DNA from: CAZBBC01 sp964489835 | GTDB taxonomy: Bacteria; Calditrichota; Calditrichia; JAJRVZ01 | Length of the DNA: 22,454 nt | Reading direction: 5' to 3' | Assembly: GCA_964489835.1 (NCBI GenBank) | Contig: CAZBBC010000065.1 | Span: 1-22,454, forward strand | In this document: positions 15,609 to 22,454 of the stretch, piece after piece | How the letters are laid out: each line of letters begins with the position of its first letter | How positions within the stretch are numbered: position 1 is the first letter of the stretch | The notes under the pieces: model-generated | Databases searched by the model: none | Seen by the model: the letters and a program-made list of their open reading frames with translations, nothing else | What the model was told of the DNA's origin: nothing | Program-made: the position numbers and the translations under genes

Positions 15609-15692
15609 CTGTAAGTTAAATTAATATTAAATTAATTGCAACAGGTAAAAAAGGATATTCCTGCCAATAACAAAACAGTATCGTGAGAAAAT

Positions 15693-18317
15693 ATGCTATC
15701 ATTAAATTCTAATTTTTCTGAAAAATCCTCAACTAAACCACCCACTAAAATAATACTTTCCTCAGATTGGCACATCCAATCGTCGGAGAAAACGGATTTA
15801 ACAGGCAGTGAAATTTCCAGTTCTCCTGTGGGGACTAAAAACTGGTACAATGCCAATGTTCCTGGTACAGTTTTAAATACTCTCGTTATCAATGGTGTTT
15901 ATAAAGATCCTTACTACGGAGAGAATTTAAAGAATATTGATAAAGCACCCTTTGAAAAAAGCTGGTGGTTCAGGACGGAATTCAAATTAACAGAGGATCA
16001 GTCAGACAAAAACATCATTTTATCTTTTGATGGCATCAACTATAAAGCCAAAATATGGCTGAACGGAAGAGCGATGAAAGATACCAGCGATATATTTGAA
16101 GGACCTTTTCGCCGATTTCAGTTTGATATATCTGACGATGTTGTCTCGGGGATAAATATATTAGCTCTAGAGGTTTTTCCCCCGCTGCGTGGACAGTTCT
16201 CTATCGGTTTTGTTGATTGGAATCCGGCACCTCCGGATAAAAATATGGGAATTTTCCGCCCTGTCATTCTTCACCTCTTTGATAAAGTTTACATAGAGAA
16301 ACCATTTATTGAATCAAAAATCGATCGGGAGACTTACAAACATGCCATGTTGCATCTAAGTGCAGAACTGATCAATTATTCCAATATAAATATTAAAGGT
16401 ATTCTAAAAGCTTCCATCACTGATCTGCATTTTGAACAAAAAGTTGAATTGATGCCAGGCGAGAGGAAAAAAATCATATTCAAACCAGATGAGTATCCTG
16501 ATTTAAAAATATCCAATCCACGGTTATGGTGGCCCAATAATTTAGGCGATCCTGAATTATATGAACTGGGCCTGGAATTCATCACAGGTAACGTCATAAC
16601 AGATAAAATTTCACAAACTTTTGGAATCCGATCGGTTGAAGATTATGTTAACGACGAGGGTCAACGTGGTTTTAGGATAAATGGAAAAAAGGTACTCATC
16701 AAGGGCGCTGGATGGACGGATGATATGTTTTTAGGTGATACGGCAAAATCGCTTGATGCCCAGGTTCGTTACGTCCGTCATATGAATCTAAATTGTATCC
16801 GACTGGAGGGATTATGGGGTAAAGATCATACGCTTTATGATTTGTGCGATCAACAGGGTATACTGATCATGGCCGGTTGGAGTTGCCATTGGGAACATGA
16901 ATTGCATTTGGGGAAACCAGTGCACCCTCGTTTTGGTGGGATTACCGAACCGGAAGAGATTGAACTGATTGCCCAATCCTGGGAAGATCAGATTATCTGG
17001 TTGCGTAATCATCCCAGTATTTTTGTATGGTCGGTGGGAAGCGATATGGTGCCACATCCTGATTTGGAACGCCGCTATTTTGAGACCTTCAGGAAATATG
17101 ACACAACCAGACCTTATTTAAATTCTACCGGTGGTGTGGGCAGTGATCAGGGCATCATTACAAAAACCGAAGTCATCAGTGATTTCAGCGGATCTTCTGG
17201 TGTCAAGATGCTTGGACCGTATGATTATACGCCTCCGGTTTACTGGTATACCAACAAACATTTGGGTGGCGCTTATGGCTTTAACACTGAAACCTGCCCG
17301 GGTGCTAATATACCCCCTCTGGAGAGTGTCAAAAAAATGATACCAGAAGCACACTTGTGGCCGGTAGACGAAATCTGGGATTATCATTGTGCGCTGTATG
17401 AATTCAGCACATTGGACCGCTGCCGGGAGGCAATAAAAAAACGTTATGGAAGTTCAGATAATGTAGAAGATTTTGTCAGAAAAGCCCAATTACTTAATTA
17501 TGAATTAATGCGTCCGATGTTTGAGGCTTTTCAAGCCAACAAAGGACCGGCCACAGGAATTATTCAATGGATGCTTAACTCCGCCTGGCCGGCCATGTAC
17601 TGGCAGTTATATGATCACTATCTAATGCCTAACGCTGCTTTTTATGGGGTAAAAAAGGCTTGCGAACCGCTTCATCTGTTATATAATTATGGTACAAATG
17701 ACATCTATGTGATCAATGATACTTTTACTCCCAGATCTGATATTAAAGCTAAAATTCAACTCTTCACTATTGATTCTCGGTCGATATATCACAAAGAAAT
17801 TCCTGTGGAAATTCCTGCCGAGTCCACAATTTCTCTTTTGACGTTACCAGCCATTAATGAGCTGTCGACCACCTATTTTCTTGATTTAAGATTAATTGAT
17901 GGCAAAGGAACCGAGATCAGTAATAATTTTTATTGGCTTTCTGTAAAAGCTGATATACTGGATTACGATTTTAAATTTGATGATTTTGCTTTTTATACGC
18001 CCAGCAAAGAATTTGCGGATTTCACACTTCTAAATTCTATGCCGAAAGTAAAACTGAACATCAAACATCATGTAAAAGAAAAAGGTAGCATGCAAAGTAA
18101 TCGTGTGTCTTTCGAGAATCCAACAAAGTATATTGCCTTTTTTATTGAATTGAATATAAAAGGGAGAAAAAGTGGTAACGGCATATTACCGCAATTCTGG
18201 GAAGATAATTATATTAGTCTGCTTCCCGGAGAAAGGCGTACAATAAACGGAAGCGTTAATCAAGAAGATCTGAAAGGCGATTTACCGGAGTTAAAAATTA
18301 GCGGATGGAATGTATGA
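15693..18317 (+). CDS. GH2 glycoside hydrolase, exo-beta-glucosaminidase/beta-mannosidase type
   Basis: An 874-residue GH2 enzyme, with a sugar-binding jelly-roll N-terminal domain (W-W-F-R-T-E-F at 91-97, D-G-I-N-Y-K-A-K-I-W-L-N-G at 113-125), an Ig-like domain, a TIM barrel from about 325, and C-terminal Ig-like domains. The barrel has N-H-P-S-I-F-V-W-S-V-G-S-D-M-V-P with D451, and G-F-N-T-E-T with E533. In the exo-beta-D-glucosaminidase CsxA the acid/base is the Asp of a G-S-D motif (D469) and the nucleophile is E541 in a similar S-E-T context. This points to that GH2 branch rather than beta-galactosidase. It has no signal peptide, and the upstream in-frame codon at 15684 is a stop, so the protein is probably cytoplasmic. 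The SD is weak (GTGAGAAAAT). It is the only plus-strand gene of the locus. Confidence 0.88.
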   Translation: MLSLNSNFSEKSSTKPPTKIILSSDWHIQSSEKTDLTGSEISSSPVGTKNWYNANVPGTVLNTLVINGVYKDPYYGENLKNIDKAPFEKSWWFRTEFKLTEDQSDKNIILSFDGINYKAKIWLNGRAMKDTSDIFEGPFRRFQFDISDDVVSGINILALEVFPPLRGQFSIGFVDWNPAPPDKNMGIFRPVILHLFDKVYIEKPFIESKIDRETYKHAMLHLSAELINYSNINIKGILKASITDLHFEQKVELMPGERKKIIFKPDEYPDLKISNPRLWWPNNLGDPELYELGLEFITGNVITDKISQTFGIRSVEDYVNDEGQRGFRINGKKVLIKGAGWTDDMFLGDTAKSLDAQVRYVRHMNLNCIRLEGLWGKDHTLYDLCDQQGILIMAGWSCHWEHELHLGKPVHPRFGGITEPEEIELIAQSWEDQIIWLRNHPSIFVWSVGSDMVPHPDLERRYFETFRKYDTTRPYLNSTGGVGSDQGIITKTEVISDFSGSSGVKMLGPYDYTPPVYWYTNKHLGGAYGFNTETCPGANIPPLESVKKMIPEAHLWPVDEIWDYHCALYEFSTLDRCREAIKKRYGSSDNVEDFVRKAQLLNYELMRPMFEAFQANKGPATGIIQWMLNSAWPAMYWQLYDHYLMPNAAFYGVKKACEPLHLLYNYGTNDIYVINDTFTPRSDIKAKIQLFTIDSRSIYHKEIPVEIPAESTISLLTLPAINELSTTYFLDLRLIDGKGTEISNNFYWLSVKADILDYDFKFDDFAFYTPSKEFADFTLLNSMPKVKLNIKHHVKEKGSMQSNRVSFENPTKYIAFFIELNIKGRKSGNGILPQFWEDNYISLLPGERRTINGSVNQEDLKGDLPELKISGWNV

Positions 18318-18355
18318 TTTTCTAATTCAAAAAAGCGAACGTCTTTTCTTCATCG

Positions 18356-18574
18356 TCATTGTAATTTTTTCATTGTTCGCATAGATTGAAATATCATCCC
18401 CGCTCCAATGACACATAAAATTGCGCCTGCAACTAAATTTGTCATTTGCCCAATAAAAGTTTCGGTAAAAGCCATCGATATGAGAATTACAATACCGAAA
18501 AATAAAATGAACATGCCAAGAACACGGTTAATTTTCGTACTTTTTATCTTTTCAGATTTTTCATCCATTATCAT
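18356..18574 (-). CDS. 72-residue two-span membrane protein, second small gene after SSS transporter 2
   Basis: It has a charged cytoplasmic start M-I-M-D-E-K-S-E-K-I-K-S-T-K, then two apolar spans (about 19-36 and 44-64, joined by T-E-T-F-I-G-Q-M), and a basic end R-T-M-K-K-L-Q. AGGAAATAT precedes the ATG at 18574. It converges on the GH2 gene with 38 bp between them. I do not recognise the family. Its place at the end of the SSS transporter 2 unit suggests an accessory role, but a 98-bp gap from the previous small gene makes linkage less certain. Confidence 0.65.
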   Translation of the reverse strand: MIMDEKSEKIKSTKINRVLGMFILFFGIVILISMAFTETFIGQMTNLVAGAILCVIGAGMIFQSMRTMKKLQ

Positions 18575-18672
18575 ATATTTCCTGTTTTGAATTAATGTAA
18601 AAGATAATCACCTCGTGCCACTCTGGCTCTGTCAGACTTAACGGGGCAGGTAGAGCGCACAGAGTAAAAAAA

Positions 18673-18885
18673 TCAAAATATGTAATAAACATACGAAATG
18701 AAGGCTAAAAGTCCAATAGCCCAAATTTTAAGATTATGCCACCATCTATGAACCTTGAGGCCTTCATAGATATATTCCTTCGGAACAAATAATACAAGAA
18801 TACCTATCAAGGCAAATAAGACAAGAAATACATCTTTTGCGGCTCCCATCGATATGCCAGATAACCAATCAAAATTTAGCATCAT
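18673..18885 (-). CDS. 70-residue two-span membrane protein, first small gene after SSS transporter 2
   Basis: It starts M-M-L-N-F-D-W-L-S-G, with two apolar spans (about 18-34 and 53-70) separated by K-E-Y-I-Y-E-G-L-K-V-H-R-W-W-H-N. It starts at 18885 or the adjacent ATG at 18882; GGAG lies a few bases upstream of both. The gap to the SSS stop is 23 bp, so it is cotranscribed with the transporter. The family is not recognised. Small two-span proteins behind SSS genes occur for both transporters in this window. Confidence 0.7.
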   Translation of the reverse strand: MMLNFDWLSGISMGAAKDVFLVLFALIGILVLFVPKEYIYEGLKVHRWWHNLKIWAIGLLAFISYVYYIF

Positions 18886-18908
18886 ATATCTCCAGATTAC
18901 TTATCTAT

Positions 18909-20402
18909 TTATTTTTTTTCTGCCAATCTGTAGACCAAACCCACCAGGCGTTTATCCTCGTGCGGATTGGTAAACAGGCTAACGGTAATGGTAACGATAA
19001 ATCCGGTTAAGAAGGACCACCAGGACACATACAGAAAGGGTTCCTCAATGGTGAATAAGTCTCCTTTAAATATATAGAGAGATGCGGAGACGATCATGCC
19101 GATTACCAGGCCGGCCAGGCCACCCCATTGTGTTGTCCTTTTCCAGAATATACCCAACAATAATATGGAGAATACCGGTCCTTGAAAAAATGAAAGAAAG
19201 GTCTGAATGGCCACATAGATACCCGGGAAAAAACTGCTGACCGGTGCGGTGGCGATTCCAAAGAAAAGGATTACCACTGTAACAACCTTGCCTACAAGTA
19301 AATAATGACGGTCCGGGGCACCTTTTTTAATAAATTTTTCATAAATATCTTTCGTCCATAGTGTCGCGGTAGAATTGAGCATAGAATCGATACTGGACAT
19401 TAGTCCTGCGAAAAAAGCGGAAAACATCAGACCGATAAGCCCCGGCGGTAAAAGTTTTTTAATCATCTGAGGAAGGGCATGATCACCGTCTTCTAGTCCG
19501 GGAATTAAAACGATGGCGACCAGTCCCGGAAACAGTACCAATACCGGTATAAACATTTTTAAAAATGCGCCGAATAACATACTCGCTTTTGCATGCCATT
19601 CATTTTTCGCGGTCAGACAGCGCTGGACGATTGCCTGGTTCCCGATCATATAGGCGTTGGCCATGACAAAAGTCAACCCGAACAGAATGCCGGTCCAGGG
19701 AAAGGGTGACGGTGTATCCGTAGGCTGAATCAGTTCAAAATGATGTTGATAAGCATCTCCCATCAATCCGATTTTGTCTACCAGGCCTTCCCATCCACCC
19801 ACATGATAGAAGCCGAGGAACACAAGGGTAAATCCGCCAATGAACATGATAATCATCTGAACCACATCAGTCATCACGACGGCTGTGATCCCCCCCAGAT
19901 AGGTATAAAGGCCGACAACACCCGCCGTTATAAATATCGATAACCAGATAGGCCAGCCCATCAGGGCCTCTAAAAATACCGCGCTGGCCCAAAACAGAAC
20001 GCCCAGATCAAAGGCAAAAAAGATGATCCAGGTAAGTGAAGCTATGGTACGCACAGAATCGTTATATCTTCTTCCCAGATACTCCGGAATAGTGTATACT
20101 CCGGCCTTCCAAAAATAGGGGATAAAAATAAAAGCGGCCAGTATCATGGCCGGTACAGAACCAATCCAGTCGAAATTACCGGGGGAAATACCATACCGAT
20201 AAGCCTGCCCGGCTACACCTACAAAATCCAGAGCGCCAATATCTGAGACAACAATGGACATACCTATCGCCCAGAATGGTAAACTTTTTCCTCCCAGAAA
20301 ATAATCTTCCGAAGTACTGACAAATTTTCTAAAATAATAGCCGAGTAACAGAATACCGATGAGGTATGCGATAACTACAAAATAATCAATCCCGGATAGC
20401 AT
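18909..20402 (-). CDS. Sodium/solute symporter (SSS family), transporter 2, SGLT-like
   Basis: A 497-residue polytopic protein closer to the classical sodium/sugar symporters than transporter 1. It has S-T-S-E-D-Y-F-L-G-G-K-S-L-P-F-W at 29-44, a Y-L-G-G-I-T-A-V-V-M-T-D-V-V-Q segment near 170-184, which is the SSS hallmark, and F-A-G-L-M-S-S-I-D-S-M-L-N-S-T-A-T-L-W-T-K-D at about 325-346, the sodium-binding span 8 region. These support sodium-coupled uptake, probably of a sugar. The SD GGAGAAGGT precedes the ATG at 20402. It lies 76 bp downstream of the DHS-like gene; a dyad in that gap may mark its own promoter. Confidence 0.93.
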   Translation of the reverse strand: MLSGIDYFVVIAYLIGILLLGYYFRKFVSTSEDYFLGGKSLPFWAIGMSIVVSDIGALDFVGVAGQAYRYGISPGNFDWIGSVPAMILAAFIFIPYFWKAGVYTIPEYLGRRYNDSVRTIASLTWIIFFAFDLGVLFWASAVFLEALMGWPIWLSIFITAGVVGLYTYLGGITAVVMTDVVQMIIMFIGGFTLVFLGFYHVGGWEGLVDKIGLMGDAYQHHFELIQPTDTPSPFPWTGILFGLTFVMANAYMIGNQAIVQRCLTAKNEWHAKASMLFGAFLKMFIPVLVLFPGLVAIVLIPGLEDGDHALPQMIKKLLPPGLIGLMFSAFFAGLMSSIDSMLNSTATLWTKDIYEKFIKKGAPDRHYLLVGKVVTVVILFFGIATAPVSSFFPGIYVAIQTFLSFFQGPVFSILLLGIFWKRTTQWGGLAGLVIGMIVSASLYIFKGDLFTIEEPFLYVSWWSFLTGFIVTITVSLFTNPHEDKRLVGLVYRLAEKK

Positions 20403-20416
20403 ATACCTTCTCCTCT

Positions 20417-20459
20417 CTGTTGTAATGTCTATCGTTTTATTATATACTGTACAACAGTA
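20417..20459. promoter_or_regulatory. Dyads upstream of SSS transporter 2
   Basis: TACTGT (20445-20450) and ACAGTA (20454-20459) form a dyad with a three-base spacer about 43 bp upstream of the start codon, a common place for a repressor site. The right side also pairs with CTGTTGTA (20417-20424) against TACAACAG (20450-20457), which could instead form an RNA hairpin between the two genes. Confidence 0.35.
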
Positions 20460-20478
20460 ACTTTAAAACAGCCAGTGT

Positions 20479-21588
20479 CTATAGATTACTTAACTTTTGA
20501 TAAATTGCCAACAAGAAATCCCGATTATCAGCAGATAAATATTTCATAATGCCGCCCATGCGGCTAAAACTTTTTAAATACCGCAAATAATAGGCCGGAT
20601 CACTTTGCGGTGGTTCACCATTCTTTTGCCAATCCCATGTGCTCTCAGCCAGATCAACAATTAACATGTAATGATTATCGATATGCCGGTTATTTTGGAT
20701 ATGCAGGTTTTGCGACATTGATAATGATTTTTCAAAAATCATTGGTGACATAACAGCAGAGCCAACAGACAGATACACACCATCATCCAGTTGATTTACG
20801 GCATAGGCGAAACTCAGAAAATCCCGCAGTGCCGTTCTCCCTAAGGCAGCCCCGTGATTTAAGGGATGCGTATAAATGATATCATGTCCGATCATCGGAT
20901 GACCGGTAAACGGTATGCCTAATCTGAAAGCCGCCGCCTGCACGCAATATTGTTTATAGGGAAAGGGGATACTCTGCCAGCCGGTCTTCAAGCCAAAATT
21001 ATGAATTGTATCCAACAGATCCATTGCTGCTGCTGCTTGCTCAATATTCTTACCCTTATAATTTGAGATGATCTTTTCTAATTCACGTTCAGACGATATT
21101 TCTACGCCTTCATTTTGAATCATACTACCGACCGCTTCACCATATCCTTTGCCTTCATAAGCACCGACCAGCAGTGCCAGATTAATGTACCGGCCAGTTT
21201 CTTCCCATATCCCAAATTGCCCCTGATCCACGTTTGTGCGCACATCTTCACTACTTTGCCCCTGAAAAGCAAATTCCCAGTCGTGGATAATCCCTGCACC
21301 ATTCGTTGCCAGGTGGGTAACCCACCCGTCTTCCATAAGTTTAATCATCAGCGGGCCGAGACCATTTTTGATGGTATGGGCGCCAAAGGTTAACATAACG
21401 GGAGCATTCTTCTTACGTGCCACTTTGATTCGCTCAACCGTTTCCATGATAATACCTTTAAAGTGCCCGGTATCATTCGTAGGTTTTTGATTAACCGGTA
21501 CATAATCCTGTTCAATTTGTACTTTATTTTTACGGGCGGATAAAGGTTTTATATCCAATTTTTTCCGATCAAACAATGGATAGGGCAT
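20479..21588 (-). CDS. Deoxyhypusine synthase-like protein of unknown function
   Basis: A 369-residue protein belonging, by pattern, to a bacterial group distantly related to deoxyhypusine synthase (DHS, a Rossmann-fold NAD enzyme). Diagnostic stretches are V-M-L-T-F-G-A-H-T-I-K-N-G-L-G-P (64-79), L-M-E-D-G-W-V-T-H-L-A-T-N-G-A-G-I-I-H-D-W-E (84-105), T-G-H-P-M-I-G-H-D-I-I-Y-T-H-P and V-Y-L-S-V-G-S-A-V-M-S-P. I see no equivalent of the DHS catalytic lysine segment, and bacteria do not need hypusine, so it likely does something else. It follows gmhA by 18 bp with a strong AGGAGG SD, implying co-function with a sugar-phosphate isomerase. The assignment rests on recalled family patterns and should be treated as moderate. 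Confidence 0.65.
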   Translation of the reverse strand: MPYPLFDRKKLDIKPLSARKNKVQIEQDYVPVNQKPTNDTGHFKGIIMETVERIKVARKKNAPVMLTFGAHTIKNGLGPLMIKLMEDGWVTHLATNGAGIIHDWEFAFQGQSSEDVRTNVDQGQFGIWEETGRYINLALLVGAYEGKGYGEAVGSMIQNEGVEISSERELEKIISNYKGKNIEQAAAAMDLLDTIHNFGLKTGWQSIPFPYKQYCVQAAAFRLGIPFTGHPMIGHDIIYTHPLNHGAALGRTALRDFLSFAYAVNQLDDGVYLSVGSAVMSPMIFEKSLSMSQNLHIQNNRHIDNHYMLIVDLAESTWDWQKNGEPPQSDPAYYLRYLKSFSRMGGIMKYLSADNRDFLLAIYQKLSNL

Positions 21589-21606
21589 TATGAACCTCCT
21601 ATTGAT

Positions 21607-22173
21607 TTAACCACAAAAATCATCAATTGCCTGGCAAATCAGATGTCCAATAAGAATATGCATTTCCTGAATTCTCGCCGTCGTATCTGATGGAACAACA
21701 ATATTAAGATCACATTTTCCCGCAAACATACCCCCATCTTTCCCGCTTAGTCCAACGGTTTTACAACCCATTTTTTTCCCCATTTCAAATGCTCTGATCA
21801 CGTTGGTACTGTTGCCAGTAGTTGAAATTCCTATAATCATATCACCGGATTTAGATAATCCCTCTACCTGCCTGGAAAATATTTCTTCATAAGCATAGTC
21901 ATTGGCAATAGCCGTCAATGCTGACGTATCGGTGGTCAGGGCAATTGCGGCCAGACCTCTGCGTTCTTTTTTATAACGTCCGATAAGTTCTGCAGCAACG
22001 TGTTGTGCGTCAGCAGCACTGCCTCCATTTCCGCAAAGCAATATCTTATTCCCAGCATTGATGGTATCGACAGCCATTTTACATGCTGTTTCTATTTCCT
22101 GTGGGAGTGTTCCTATTACTTTGTCAATGGTCTTTTTGTGTTCTTGCATTTCATTCTGAATCATGTTTTTCAT
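21607..22173 (-). CDS. gmhA: SIS-domain sugar-phosphate isomerase, GmhA (sedoheptulose-7-phosphate isomerase) type
   Basis: A 188-residue SIS protein of typical GmhA length. I chose the ATG at 22173, which has AAAGGTGA just upstream, rather than 22221. It keeps G-N-G-G-S-A-A-D-A-Q-H-V-A-A-E-L (48-63), S-T-T-G-N-S (117-122) and T-A-R-I-Q-E-M-H (165-172). The catalytic residues of E. coli GmhA (E65, Q172, H180) correspond to E62, Q169 and H177. GmhA converts sedoheptulose 7-phosphate to D-glycero-D-manno-heptose 7-phosphate, the first step of ADP-heptose synthesis. The PfkB-HAD fusion elsewhere in the window could supply the next two steps. The coupling to the DHS-like gene, not to LPS genes, is unusual. 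Confidence 0.9.
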   Translation of the reverse strand: MKNMIQNEMQEHKKTIDKVIGTLPQEIETACKMAVDTINAGNKILLCGNGGSAADAQHVAAELIGRYKKERRGLAAIALTTDTSALTAIANDYAYEEIFSRQVEGLSKSGDMIIGISTTGNSTNVIRAFEMGKKMGCKTVGLSGKDGGMFAGKCDLNIVVPSDTTARIQEMHILIGHLICQAIDDFCG

Positions 22174-22454
22174 ATTCACCTTTCCCTCATATTTTTGACT
22201 GGATAACAGGATTAGAGGCATATATGGGAATCCAGTTAATATTAGTCATTATTTTAAATGATTTGATCTATTGATAAACCACGAAGCACATAAAGAGCAC
22301 GAAGGTCTTCAATAAATTATGAATTAAGAATTTAACTATACAAATAATATCTTGCTAGACATTCTAAATTCATAATTCTAAATTCTTAATTGCTTTTTAT
22401 CTTCGTACCACCTACGGTGGATAATCTTAAAAAACATTTACGATTTTGATCAAT
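22174..22454. other. AT-rich upstream region with inverted and direct repeats
   Basis: AATTAAGAATTTA (22322-22334) is the exact reverse complement of TAAATTCTTAATT (22379-22391), and a 14-bp TCTAAATTC-TAAT word is repeated in direct orientation with one mismatch (about 22363-22390). At about 22278-22305 lies a CCACGAAGCACATAAAG-type word of a kind widely scattered in non-coding bacterial DNA. A promoter for gmhA is expected here but was not identified. Confidence 0.5.

Larger units (their letters stand above)
15270..15692. promoter_or_regulatory. Divergent control region between fucI and the GH2 gene
   Basis: This 423-bp AT-rich region should hold promoters for both directions. It contains GCAATCGTTTGC (15314-15325) near fucI, TCGTTTAAACGA (15344-15355), a partial CCAAACGATTTC (15448-15459) and GCAAACGTTTGC (15597-15608) near the GH2 gene. 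A TATAAT-like -10 for fucI lies at 15293-15298 (minus strand). I found no convincing -35. No gene is seen within it. Confidence 0.6.

Noticed and set aside
18318..18355. Possible terminator between the convergent GH2 and small membrane-protein genes (AAAAG...CTTTT)
   Set aside because: The stem is only about five AT-rich pairs without a GC core. It is too weak to call.
18575..18672. GC-richer patch with CTCTG...CAGAG arms in the gap between the two small membrane-protein genes
   Set aside because: The arms are short and far apart and nothing recognisable was found, so no RNA or element is claimed.
20479..21588. Calling the gene a true deoxyhypusine synthase
   Set aside because: The DHS catalytic lysine segment was not seen and the neighbours are sugar genes. 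Only family-level resemblance is claimed.

Overview
The window looks like an accessory carbohydrate-uptake and catabolism region from an uncultured bacterium of roughly 40% GC. I cannot place it taxonomically with certainty. Short lipoprotein signals ending in F-I-S-C, sodium/solute symporters (SSS) that travel with tiny membrane proteins, and intergenic DNA full of small dispersed palindromes would fit the Fibrobacteres-Chlorobi-Bacteroidetes group or related candidate phyla. Nearly every gene is on the minus strand. The one clear exception inside the locus is a GH2 glycosidase on the plus strand, divergent from fucI.

Layout from right to left, which is the direction of most transcription: gmhA-like sugar-phosphate isomerase and a deoxyhypusine-synthase-like protein of unknown role (22173-20479); SSS transporter 2 with two small membrane proteins (20402-18356); the plus-strand GH2 enzyme of exo-beta-glucosaminidase type (15693-18317); a 423-bp divergent control region with two LacI-family-type palindromes; fucI and an AraB-type FGGY kinase (15269-11749); a repeat-rich spacer; two tandem DapA-like lyases and a PfkB-HAD fusion (11291-7349); a ChbG/YdjC-type deacetylase lipoprotein, SSS transporter 1 and a chain of three overlapping small membrane-protein genes (7117-3965); an MBL-fold hydrolase (3573-2857); a sugar-binding lipoprotein and its ABC ATPase (2325 to about 302).

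How the genes may work together (inference): FucI plus an AraB-type kinase would take D-arabinose to D-ribulose and then D-ribulose 5-phosphate without an aldolase, or would act on L-fucose-like sugars. No fuculose-phosphate aldolase and no ribulose-phosphate epimerase are present. GmhA with a fused HldA-like kinase and HAD phosphatase recalls the first three steps of ADP-heptose synthesis, but no heptose nucleotidyltransferase is present. The deacetylase and GH2 enzyme suggest processing of a glycan that carries amino sugars. The purpose of the two DapA paralogues and the DHS-like protein is open. No transcription factor is encoded in the window.

The left edge is suspect. At the GATC at 301-304 the ABC ATPase loses family resemblance in the middle of its second ATPase domain, and an opposing membrane-protein reading frame is cut at the same place. 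This looks like a chimeric or rearranged junction, so positions 1 to about 300 should not be assumed to belong to the same locus.
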